Shown here: piece by piece, positions 25,860-36,439 of the stretch | Position numbering within the stretch: position 1 is the first letter of the stretch | How the letters are laid out: each line of letters starts with the position of its first letter | NCBI RefSeq assembly: GCF_027744825.2 | Contig: NC_071334.1 | Span: 36,301,937-36,365,936 of the forward strand | Source of the DNA: Synchiropus splendidus | Taxonomy: Eukaryota; Chordata; Actinopteri; Syngnathiformes; Callionymidae | Direction of reading: 5' to 3' | DNA length: 64,000 bases | Translations under genes and position numbers: made by a program | The notes under the pieces: generated by a model | What the model was told of the DNA's origin: nothing | What the model saw: the letters and a program-made list of their open reading frames with translations, nothing else | Database searches by the model: none

Positions 25860-26190
25860 TAAGTCTTCCATCCATCCAAGAATCCATTCATTTGTCCACC
25901 AAAAATCTCAGTCAATCAAAAAGTATCCCTCCATCCAAGCATTTCTCACACTATACTTCCATGTAGCCAAACCTTGAGCCACCCTGCTGATGTAGCTGAG
26001 ATATCTCTCCATCCATCAGCCAGAACTATCAAAAGTGTGCATCCATACAAAGTGCATCCATCCGTCCCTCCGGTGAACCACTCATTTTACATTGTAGTCA
26101 TTGTTATTATCTGCCGGCAGGATCCAACAGTACTGTACATCTATGAAGTATCCCTCCCTCCATCCAAAGCATCCACTCATCCACCAAATA
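25860..26190 (+). repeat. Degenerate (ATCC)n tract
   Basis: Repeated CATCCATCCAAG, CCCTCCATCCAAGC and CATCCGTCCCTCC words spread over 330 bases show a decayed tetranucleotide repeat. It explains the Ser/His/Pro-rich open frame here. Confidence 0.65.
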
Positions 26191-27539
26191 ACACTGTGAA
26201 AAACAGCAGTTAAAGAGAAGACGTGCAAGACAGGACGACTAAGAGAACAGGAGAGTCAAGAGTAAAAGAAGTCAACACTCTCATCAACTTTGTTGTTCTC
26301 GGTTCACAAAGATAGCATAAGAGGGAGAATAACTAATAAAGCATGAGAGAAATCCAAGACTCACTTGATTGAAGGTAAAAACATAACTTGACCTGATGTA
26401 ACTTAGCATTCCTTCCCCTCTAGCGATTCCCACAACACCCTCTGGTTTCCTCCCACAGGCCAAACACATGCTTAATGGTAAATCAGTGTCCTCTCTGTCC
26501 TCCTTCTTTTTCTGTCTCCAGGTTTTGCAGAATAGTACCATCCAGGAATTGGAGACCAAGTCCATCATGCCTATCACACACAGTGACATATGACCACCGA
26601 CTGACTGACTGACACGCTCTTTCCCAAGTCCAGTCGCTCGCTTGAGCAGATATAGCCAACTATATTGCTGCCTGAGTGTCCATAAAAACCCATCAATGAC
26701 GCCAATGAAAGCATCACTTGTTCATCACCTGTATCCATCCATCCACGTTTCATGAGAATCCACCTATTCACTGAGTGATCCTCGCAAATAGGCCGCTCTG
26801 ACAAATCTGCTTCTAGCGTCACACTCAAGATTCTTCTATTTGACAGTAGAGCTGTGTCTCTAACCCCTGTCTGACTGCGACCATTTGAAATTGTGATATA
26901 AAAGTAAAATAGAGGTAAAAATCTGCCCAAGGGGTTAAAACTTAGACTAACGCTGTCACGCTCTTAAAGCTTCTCAAAGAGCAAGTGAAATATTATAATC
27001 TAATCTTGTATTGTCATCGGTTAAGTTATGGGGCCTTTAATTTAAAACAAGTATGAGTTTGTTTATAAGAAAAGAAACATTGGCCTACGCAAAGCTCAGC
27101 CTTAATCTTGTGAAAAACTGAATGGGTGATCATCTCTGAAGCAGCAGCTCTACACCGAGTTTCTAAAGGATGATGCAAGTATCTTTTTTCAACTGCTTTA
27201 ATCTTCAGTTCTTTTGCTCGCAACACAGAGATCATGATTAACTGAAGCTGGAGAGGAAGAGGAAGAGTTCACTTCCTTGAGAAAATTACTCATGCTGAAC
27301 TAGAAGCAGTGGAAGGCTGATGCACAACAAGAGGGGAAAGTAAAGGTAAAGCACTGCTAGAAAGACAGATCTCCATACATGCACCATCACTGCAGCTAAA
27401 GAAAAAGAACAAAAAGTGCATTTTCTCTGCGACTCCATGACTATAAAAGGTGTTTTACGATAGTGAATGTGTAGAAAATATTTGGGTTTGCAAAGACACA
27501 CACCTGAAGGTGGGGGAGGCGGTGGGAGGAAGGGTCTGT

Positions 27540-27790
27540 GTTTAGCTGTGGGCCCTGCAGACAGGCGATCAAAGACTCCTCATTCTTTGTCTGCTAACGT
27601 TGAATAGACAATAGTAAAGAGGGCCCGCTTTGATTTCGCCTCACTTTTATTGATCACACAAGAGCGGGGATTGAAATATGAGAGACGGGTCTGAACTGGA
27701 TTCTTCTTTAGCTATTGATTATATCCAGAACAGACGGCATTTCAGAGCCATCCAAGTTTCGAGATTTTTTATGTTTCTTTTATTTTCACC
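27540..27790. promoter_or_regulatory. Candidate regulatory block with SOX- and homeodomain-like sites
   Basis: A non-repetitive, balanced-composition block with ACAATAG (27608-27614), ATTGATCA near 27649 and ATTGATT (27714-27720). Inferred from motif clustering and texture; it is not coding in any convincing frame. Confidence 0.2.
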
Positions 27791-29084
27791 CCACAAAAAA
27801 AGTGTGTCTGGCTCCTCGCCTGTCTTTCAGGTGGAGCCAGTGATGCACCATGTCAGCAGACATCGTCTCCTCTCAGCTTGCATTTTTAGTCTTCTTCTCC
27901 ATGTTGGAAATAAATGTGAGATATGCCGACATAAACCTTTGAGCGCTTTGATCCGTCCTCACCTCCACGCTCACCCAACTTCAGGATGTATATCAGTGAT
28001 CATTTTAGAGGAGGCGACACCTGTACACCACAACGCTGTGATGTAAATGTAAAAAAAGTAATGATGTTAAAAAAGGATAGCAGTGCCCTGAATACTATCT
28101 CCCCAAAAACCTTACGCTCTTCCAGGAGTGAGACCAAGACTTCTCCATGTCAAGTGCTAAAGCCACCTCAACTGGCCTCTCTCAATGTGCACCAGTATCT
28201 TTTGAAGAATCTCTCCTGGATGACTGCTGGTGATAGACGGACAGTCATCCAGGACGGACAGCCTGCAGACAAAATTCATTCAGGCCCCCTGCAATTTTGT
28301 TCACACTCCTTCGATGATAAGCACAATGATTAGCAGATCAAGAGCCGTACCAGAATAGCAAATGAAAGTCAGTAATCCATCTACAACATGCTACAATACT
28401 ACACAATATTTCCAACTGTACGGTCTTAGATCAAAACACAAAACACAGAGCCTGAATTTACTGTCCCAGGCTTTACAATTACGAGGTGAGACACAGCACC
28501 CCACTGGTGCGTGACGGTTTCAATTAAATTAATACCAACTTTAATCCTCAGTGGATGAAATGAAAACTCACAACATGATCATCACTATTTGATCCTAAAA
28601 TAAACATGCATTAATATTTAAACAAGCTGTTGTGAACCCACATGAAAAAATCTGCTCTTCATTATTAGCCGGCTGTGAACAGTTTGTCAGAGCAGCTGCT
28701 GCGGTCCCTTCATCTTTAAAAGTGACGCTTTAGGGTCCGTTTAAGTTGAGCTGACAGATGTGGTTATTTGGGGACAGCTCATTGGCAACTTTATGGTTAG
28801 AGTGCTTATTTTACTAGAGCTGGGCACATGTGCATGTGACAGCGAAGGAAATCCTTTCGGAAGTCTGGCAAAGGCTTGAAATACGGTGTTGACTTAAGAG
28901 GATGTTTAAGTTGGATAAGGCAGGAGAACAGTGATGTGAATGCTTTGGATCCGTTTTATTAAAAGACTGAGAGGATGTTACTTTACTGCTTCTGTTGGTC
29001 AGTGACATTGAGATTCACATCAAAGCAAAACTGAGCAGGTATTAAAAACTTGTAACCATTTCTGCCTGGATCATGTCCATGTAC

Positions 29085-29560
29085 ATGGTGGGATAGTGTA
29101 GTATAGTGTAGTAGCAGCACCATTTGGAGTGGTAGAAATATTAGCTGTTGAAGTATATGTAGTGAAGCAACATTGTGTTACAAGTTGTGACAGTAATAGT
29201 TAAGTAGTAAAGTAGAAATAGTATCAGTAGCAAGAGCATTTGCAGGAGAAGCAGTTCAAGTAGTAGGAAGATGAGTACAATAGTAATGGTTATAGTAGCA
29301 GCCATAACAGCAGTACTATGAGTGGTTAATTAACAGCAGTGAGGATATTAAGGTAGTAGAAGAATACTTTAGAATTAGAAAATATAATTAGTCGGAGATC
29401 AGCAGCTATATGGCCGTATCAGTAGTTGAGGGGAAATCATAGTGGAAATAACAATAGCAATCATGGCGGAGTTCGTAAGGAAAAAGACAGGGCCGCAGTT
29501 GAAGCATAGTTAAGTCTCAACAATAGCAGTAAGGATACCAACAGCACTAGTAATATTAGT
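29085..29560 (+). repeat. Degenerate TAG/AGTA-rich cryptically simple tract
   Basis: For almost 480 bases the sequence is dominated by GTAGTA, AGTAG, TAGCAG and AATAGT words without a perfect array, for example GTAGTATAGTGTAGTAGCAG-type runs near 29098. It looks like an old trinucleotide (TAG)n microsatellite that has decayed by substitution. Confidence 0.6.
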
Positions 29561-30470
29561 CGCGTTGTAATAAAACTTTTCTATTGAAAATGTTACACAC
29601 ACCCCCTCCACAGCTACACCCCTAAACCTTCCCTCAGAGGATCCAGTTTCTTTTGAACATATTTCTGTCCAGCGTTTACAGTTTGTGAAACCACCAGTTC
29701 CGGAAGGTTGAACCAACGCGTCCCAGTTTAGTTCTGCTGGACTGTGTTTTACAAGTCTCCCATGGGACTGCTAGACTGACTGGGACAGCCACGGTGGAGC
29801 GGGGTTCCTGAGTGTGCCCCTGACCAGCATTAGGGTAGTCACTTTTCATGTCGGCCACGCTCGCTGCAGGCTGCTTGTTTTTATGCGCCCCCCCTGTGGC
29901 GAGCTGGTGGCGGCAGATGAAGAACATGCAGAACAGTCGTCTGACTTTTTCTGCGTTTCCACATTTATTAAAGCACCAATGTGTAGTTTAAGAATATTTA
30001 CTTTTGGCAGCACCACTGGTAAATGAGTGTAATTGTAAGCAGTTGTCAAGAAGGGTCTCCAGTGCTGCCCCCATCCCACATTTGTTTATGAGGAAAGACA
30101 TGAAAAAATGACTTGACTGCACGTTTCAGAATGAAGTTAATGGCAAAGTTTTGAAATCTAACAAATTGGTGACAACAAGCCACTATCTTTTCTTTATGAG
30201 AAATAAATCTGTAAGATGCAGCAGCATCACAGGTCTGGCTCCTTCACATGTCCAGCTGGAATGTAGTACTTGAGTTCTGCGAGCAACAGACATCAGTCAA
30301 CGTGATGTTTCTTACAGGATTCTTCCGTGAAAAAGATGCTGAAAACATTCATGTTGTCGGAGCTAATCCGTTTTGCTGGCTATAGGTACACTATACTGAG
30401 ATAGTATGAGTAACGCACACTTACACGTTTGTTACCAACTGAAGGAGTAAAAATAATAACATTTAACAGA

Positions 30471-30582
30471 GAGCTGGAGAGTCTGGCTATGATTTTTGAC
30501 TGTTCATATTGAAACCTGTCATCTCAGGAAAATGTGAAAATAATGTATTTATGTCTAAATGTAATGCATTGTTGCTTTAAGT
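30471..30582 (-). repeat. Dispersed repeat, copy B (partner of 1520-1628)
   Basis: Its reverse complement shares CTTAAAGCAACAATG, ATTATTTTCA, CCTGAGATGACAGGTTTCA and GAACAGTCAAAAATC with the copy at 1520-1628, so the two are inverted members of one short non-coding family, probably a SINE or MITE. Edges approximate. Confidence 0.65.
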
Positions 30583-31181
30583 GTGGTGCTTACTGTTTTT
30601 ATGCGAGGGACTCAGGAGGATGAGGAGCCATGATCTTTCTGAATGCACAGATATCCTATGTACAGCCATCTTAGAAGGTCCATGTTAAGCTTTTATCCCA
30701 TCACAATGGGGCAGTTAACACTTGCTGACACTTCTGCTTGGTGCTTCCAAAAGTTAAAAATATTACTTAGTCCTCAAAAGAATCACGCAAGCGTGTTCTC
30801 TCTAAACTTAAAAAATAAATAAATAAATTGAAGTAGCTTTGGCAACAAAAAAGTGTGCTCAGGATAAACAGTTCTGTTCTAATTTCCAGAGACGTCCAGT
30901 ATCTTACCATAATTATTTTACATGACCAATGACAGTTTCATGTAATTATCGTGTCACTCTTGATTTAAGTGTCATCTATTCATCTCCTATTTCATGGAAG
31001 GAGGACATGAGATAATCTTCGCTCATTGGGAAACCTCACAGTCTTTCTTCTTCATCCTTTCACCGTCTTGAGACACGCAGCATTGCCACCTTTCACTCTT
31101 TCACTTGGCGAGACAAGTTTGACCATTTCTGCTCAACGGTTGATCTTGATATGACTGAAAATTCGTCCTTCATCACTGCAG

Positions 31182-31303
31182 GAGCACATGAATGTGGTGA
31201 TGGACCATCTGTCTTCAAAAGTTGAGCATGATTCCCCAGAGGACCGGCTGCTGACAAATATCCTAACCCCAAATCCTGCCATCTACAAGACGACTGTTTC
31301 CCT
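31182..31303 (+). CDS. Tentative unidentified gene, exon 3 (40 codons, phase 2 end)
   Basis: This is the best of the four candidate exons. It has a good acceptor (CATCACTGCAG|GAG), a single open frame (EHMNVVMDHLSSKVEHDSPE then DRLLTNILTPNPAIYKTTVS) while the other two frames are closed, and a near-perfect donor (CCCT|GTAAGTG). Composition is that of a soluble protein. If the donor were skipped the frame would end at once in TAA. I do not recognise the product. Confidence 0.5.
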
Positions 31304-32304
31304 GTAAGTGTGAGTTTTAACCCATTTAAAGCAACTTAATTTCAAAACAATAGCAGCTTTCAAATGATGAGCAGGATTGCGCCGCAGGTCCCACTGGTGT
31401 TTGGAGCCCATCCCTGGTGAGCCTCCTCTCCCAGCAAACTAATATGTTTGAAGCTCAGACTGCCACTGCCAAGCATGCGCCACAAGCAATTTCAAATGCG
31501 AAAGAAATATTGATATTTCAGGCTTCTAAAAACAAAACAAACAAACCAGAGAATAAAAGAAAAAAGGATCAAGTCAATGTCCTCTGGAACGGCCCTATTT
31601 TTTTTCACAAGACGCCTGGGACCGACAGTGAGCACAGATTATAATGATTTCTCTCTTTTACAGGATTTAACTGAGGCAGCTCACCTGTAGACTGTGCCAT
31701 TAAAAAAAAAAAAAAAAAAGTAGGATTTTTTCTATGCCTATGTGATGTCAGGCAGAATTTTGTTTCCTATTTTTCAACATACCCTAATAAGAATAGATGA
31801 ACTCATATTTGACTTGACGACTGTTTCCATAGGACACCTTGTTCAGGCATACGACCCTGCACATCTGTGTCGACATGGCGCTGACTCACTCCACTGGTGC
31901 CACGGTTTGAAAAAATGTCAAACCTATTTTAAACAATAGAAATTATCAGTGTAATTTAATGTATTTAAAACCAAGCAACACCACATTTGTGACGGAGCAG
32001 CACGTGGTCCAGAAGGAAACGCATCTTACTACAAGCATATCTATATTTGTTGAGCGTCCCCATCCATTCCTCCAATATGTTAGCACAGTGTTATGTTATC
32101 ACCACTAGAGGGACTGAGGGAAACTCCAGAACTAAGCTCATACTGTATTTGCTTCCATTATTCACTGTTGAACACGGCAGGCCATTTAAGTGAGTGTGAT
32201 TTTGGAGACCTGCGTGATGGAGGGTTAAAGATGTAGGGGGGGTGCCTGATGACTTGTGTATCAATTCCAGATATTTACTTTTGTTTGTTTTCACTGTGCT
32301 CAAG

Positions 32305-32569
32305 GCTCCATGGGAGCAATTTCAGCAGTGATGAAACTGAACAGTCATCCCTGTGGAGTTCATTACAGCGAGGGCCAGTGCCCACCCCCACTGATCCCTG
32401 GCCAACTGGGAATCGCAGCACCCTTTGGTTGGAAAAAAGAATGAAATACACAAGGGAGGAAGAAGAGAGACTTCATAAACATTCGGCTAATGACCTCAGT
32501 TACACAACCAACACGAGTGTGAATTCCACAGTATCTTACACGAATGGGGTTTTAAACAATGACGTGTAA
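32305..32569 (+). CDS. Tentative unidentified gene, last exon (87 codons and stop)
   Basis: After GTGCTCAAG this segment is open for 87 codons to TAA in exactly the frame required by exon 3, whose final CT plus G gives Leu. It encodes LHGSNFSSDETEQSSLWSSL, a KRMKYTREEEERLHKH charged stretch and a Ser/Thr/Asn-rich tail ending NGVLNNDV. The spliced product would be about 180 residues, hydrophilic, with no signal peptide or membrane segment. An alternative frame is also open here for 46 codons. No family recognised. Confidence 0.35.
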
Positions 32570-35502
32570 AACCTGAAAACAAACCCAGAAAACAGGTCAC
32601 AACATAAAAACATATGAACCTTTTAGTAGTGAAAGACAGCTGAAAAGTCAGTGGTTTTTTTTTGTTTTTGTTTTTAGCATCTCACACCCCACCACTCCAC
32701 ACCAGGCAATCTTTTGACCACATGGATGTCAGAGTGAGGGGAGTGACAGAGTTGAAAAGTACTAGTACTACCAGGGATACATTTCCCTCAGGTTTTGTGA
32801 GGCATGCATAGGTTTACGCAAGCTGAAAATATTTCAGTAGACATAGTAGAAATACTGCTAAATCATAATTTTTCATCGTCGTTCAGTCATACCAGCTAAG
32901 ATTGATGTAGCTAGTTACTATATCAATACACATGTGCTGGCTGCTATAATAGCAAAAGCATTTTTGTAATTCTTCCATCAGCGTTGGTAACACAGTTACT
33001 GGGGACATTAGTCTACAATAGTTGGCTTTCAAACGGAGCGAAAGTTGCTTGAAAAAAAAATACAGACAACATACAGAAAAATGTACTTTAGTACATTACT
33101 GTGTTTGTTGAATTCCTCTATAAGATTCTAAGAGAAGTAATGACTGTTATCTGGGGTGGTGCCAGGACCAGTTGTGAAAGAAAGTACCGGTATATAGGTA
33201 CTATTTGTCAAGTAAGGTATGAGTTAATAATTCTTTAGCTGTAGCTGTTGTAGATTTTTTGTCCTGTAGTTATAGTACTGATTAAACTTGAATAGCTTTT
33301 GGTTGTTCATGTAGGCAATGGCAGCAGGATATGAAAAGGTGGTTATTATGTCTTGGGTAACGCATATATGCAGCAGATCTACAGACTTTACAGCTGAAAC
33401 TGTTGATCTGAAATGAATCATAAAAACAAAAAGCAACCCAGGGCACTTTTTTTTTTAAATCAACTTTTATTACACCAAAATTTTAAACTGACAAAAGTAT
33501 TTTCTTCACATCTGACAACAATGATGTGAAGACACTTGACAAGCCTTCAGTGCTGCTGGTGAGGAGGAGGAGTGATGCGTGAGGGTTAATGAAACACAAC
33601 TTTATTACAGCAAGTACTTACAGAGTTTTGACAGGCAGGTTAATTTTGATGAGGCAATTGCCTCAGGGAAAAGAGGAAAACAAAAATATGCCTAAATGAT
33701 CTGACTGAGAAATAGGTCACTGCTGTGAGTGAATTACGGCGTTGGAAGAACACTAAAATGATTCCAATCGGATTGGATGGCTTACGTTACCGTAGGTTGG
33801 CTGGTGGCCATGATCCCATTTTCATTATTGTTGAACATTTTGTCAATAATAACATGAAATTGTTATTAACCATTAGTTCTGCCAGACCACATCAGCAGAA
33901 CCTATGTCATCAGGGAGTGTACAGTACGCACATCGCACAATATTTTTACATGGTGTCTCACCACCCACCCCCACTTCAGCTTCCCAGTCTTTTTAAATGA
34001 GAATACAGAGAATATATATATTTTTTAAAGTTATTATAATCTTATGATGTTCTTGACAGTGTGTGAAAACAGATGTAGGTAGAGAAAGGGATAAATAAAG
34101 ACAATTGAGCATGATAGAGACACGAAACATTCACTATGGAGCAAACAGAGACAAGGTGTGCCAGACAAGAATAACTGACAGACCGAGAGAAGGGAAGACA
34201 GACAGGGAAGTCGATACTGTGACATACAGAAAAGACGGTACGAACATACAGCACGAAGGCATATAGTAGACAGAGACAGAGAGAGAGAGAGACAGAGACA
34301 GAGGGAGAGAAAAGGAGATGGAATGACAGTGAAACATGCTGAAATACAGGCAGTGACAGACATGTATTAAAAGAGCGTTGGCTGTAGTTAGGAGGAATGT
34401 CGACCACAATAAGGGTTTAACTGATTCTTCTTGGTAGACAAGGACTAGACTGGACTACCTTCATTCTTCCTCACAAGTTATTGCAGTAGTCCGAAAAACA
34501 GCACCGCCAAATACCAAGATCCTGCATCAATGTTCAAGAGATACAGCCACTACGTAGTACAATTACTCCTGACTTGTCAATGCATAAAAAAGAATTCAAA
34601 TGGTTCCTGAGAGCAAAAAAAAATGGGAGCTCTACGATGACATGCATGCTGACATTACAAATTCAGCCAGTCAGAGAATGTAGCAGCTGCAGTGAGTTTC
34701 CAGAGAAAGAGTGAGATGAACAGAGCAGTGTTGCAGCTCAATTGATTCCAAAACAAAATGAGTAGGAAAGCAACAGTCCATGTCTCACTCGAGGTCATGC
34801 AGCCACTTTTGCTGGCGACAAGGCTGTTCAGTCCAACCCAGACTAGCTAAAAAGACCTGAACAACACTCTGATCAATTGGCAGAAAAACTGAATGATACG
34901 AGTCAGAGAGTGAAAGTTTAAACTCATCATCTCAGTTACTTTGAAATTTTCTGTTGCTCTTTAGTTCTGTTTTCCATCTAAACACAGTCAAAACTCACCT
35001 CAAAGTTGAATAACTGACGCATATTGAAAATGCACCTTTATACCGTATACATGGACTGTAATCATCAATTCAAAGAACAAGGTCAGGCAGGAAATGTTAC
35101 ACTCCATATTGGGGAGCACATTAACCACTATCCAACTAATGACTTGCTTATTTACAGGGATTAAACTTTAATTACGGTGTTGTTTTAAGTGAACGTTTGG
35201 CAACCGTTCCAGGATAAAATATATTCAGACTTCACAAGACACTACTGTAATTACAGGCTAACATGATATTAATACATGTATGGATAAATGGTTCAGCATG
35301 GGATCTCTCCATCAGCACAACACCCATGTGTTTAACAAGTCAGGAGGGTAGAGGCGTGATGAAGATTTATAGTTTGAAAGAGCATTGCTGTTTACTATTT
35401 GTTCTGTTGTTTTTTTAGGGCTGAAGTACTGCATGTCGACTGACCAACCTCAATGAATGTCACTTGGACTTGGAGATTAGGTTCTTCGTGGTTCTTTCCA
35501 TT
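32570..35502. other. Intergenic, simple repeats only
   Basis: A/T-rich DNA. The only structure noted is a purine-rich (GACA/GAGA)n tract at about 34120-34330, which produces the long Ser/Leu/Cys open frames on its complement. No gene is supported. Confidence 0.6.
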
Positions 35503-35905
35503 ACATATCTCAGTGCAGCAGCGTTCTCCTCAGCTCTTCAGCACCACAGGAGCAGGAGAAACCGCCAGATGTTTCTGTTTCTGTGTCTCCCTCGTTGTCT
35601 GTTGAGCAAGATTCAGCCTTGAGAGGTAGACCGATTGAAAAATTAGAAATGATGTGTGAAGACAAATATTCCCCTGCTCCTGTCCACCAAAGCAGGGTCC
35701 TCTGCATGCGTTCATCTCAGAACAAACACGGACAAGACCACATATGAGCTCACCTGGAAGAGGACTTCAAGACTTGGCTCACTACGGGCCAAACGACAAA
35801 GACCCATTGACGCGCTCCGGTATGCAAGGAAGGAGACCGCCCGGAGCTCCACGACGCAGCACGCGTCACTCTCAGAAATAATTCAATAAAAAACATGACC
35901 AATTC
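35503..35905 (+). other. Coding-like stretch ending in a plus-strand AATAAA
   Basis: After a TATCTCAG acceptor-like site at about 35503-35510 an open frame runs about 75 codons (SSAPQEQEKPPDVSVSVSPS, then SVEQDSALRGRPIEKLEMM) to a stop near 35742. A second overlapping frame from 35656 continues to 35889 with basic, Arg/Lys/Thr-rich residues. TCAATAAAAAACATG at about 35883 supplies a poly(A) signal. G+C content is higher than the flanks. I do not recognise either product. It could be the last exon of an unseen plus-strand gene, a retrocopy or a non-coding RNA. Confidence 0.25.
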
Positions 35906-36439
35906 AGCTGCTGTGTTCTTTGAAGGAGGTGTATTAGTCAGTGATAGTTCACAGCACATACTGAACGACGTTGGAGGAAGAGTAGTGTTTTACTGACAGC
36001 AGTCACAGAAAATAATGAGAAGCATGAGAACATTTTGTACATTTTAGAGCAGCAAAGAATGCAAATCATATTGTATATATTAATATTCAGACTTGTCAGC
36101 ACCAGGTACTTTGATTTCTTAGACGACTTCTTTGGTCTGAATTCTACTTACATACTGGATAAGTTGCACTGTTGGGGGAACAGAAACGCCCTGGCACTGC
36201 CTATTCTCCACAGACTGCTGAACATACATTCGTTCTCACTTTGCTTTAGCATGAAAGTTATTTCCTTGTTGTTTGCTCAAAAGCAGAGGTGCCTGAAGCT
36301 TTAAAGATCTATCAAGACTTCCTCCGTTGTTTACTATCAGGTCATTGATTCTTTTTCGCACAGCATCAACTCAAACATGTAGTACATATCAGAACCCTCA
36401 CAAACACAACAGAAGTTCTCTCTTCTGGGACAACAGATA
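35906..36439. other. Intergenic, nothing recognised
   Basis: This is the gap between the coding-like stretch and the inferred nek7 3' end. A/T-rich; an 89-codon plus-strand open frame at 36035-36304 has no family resemblance and is taken as chance. Confidence 0.6.

Larger units (their letters stand above)
22715..31181. other. Gene-poor stretch (would be intron of the tentative gene)
   Basis: It contains a worn Rex3/RTE-type fragment near 23100-23230, one arm of the 101-bp inverted repeat (25028-25128), a degenerate TCCA tract (25860-26190), a candidate regulatory block (27540-27790), a TAG-rich tract (29085-29560) and a dispersed repeat (30471-30582). An open frame at 27986-28333 has mildly coding-like composition but no splice or family support. 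Confidence 0.55.

Noticed and set aside
34034..34409. Three overlapping 90-121-codon minus-strand open frames rich in Ser, Leu and Cys
   Set aside because: They translate the complement of a (GACA/GAGA)n purine tract.
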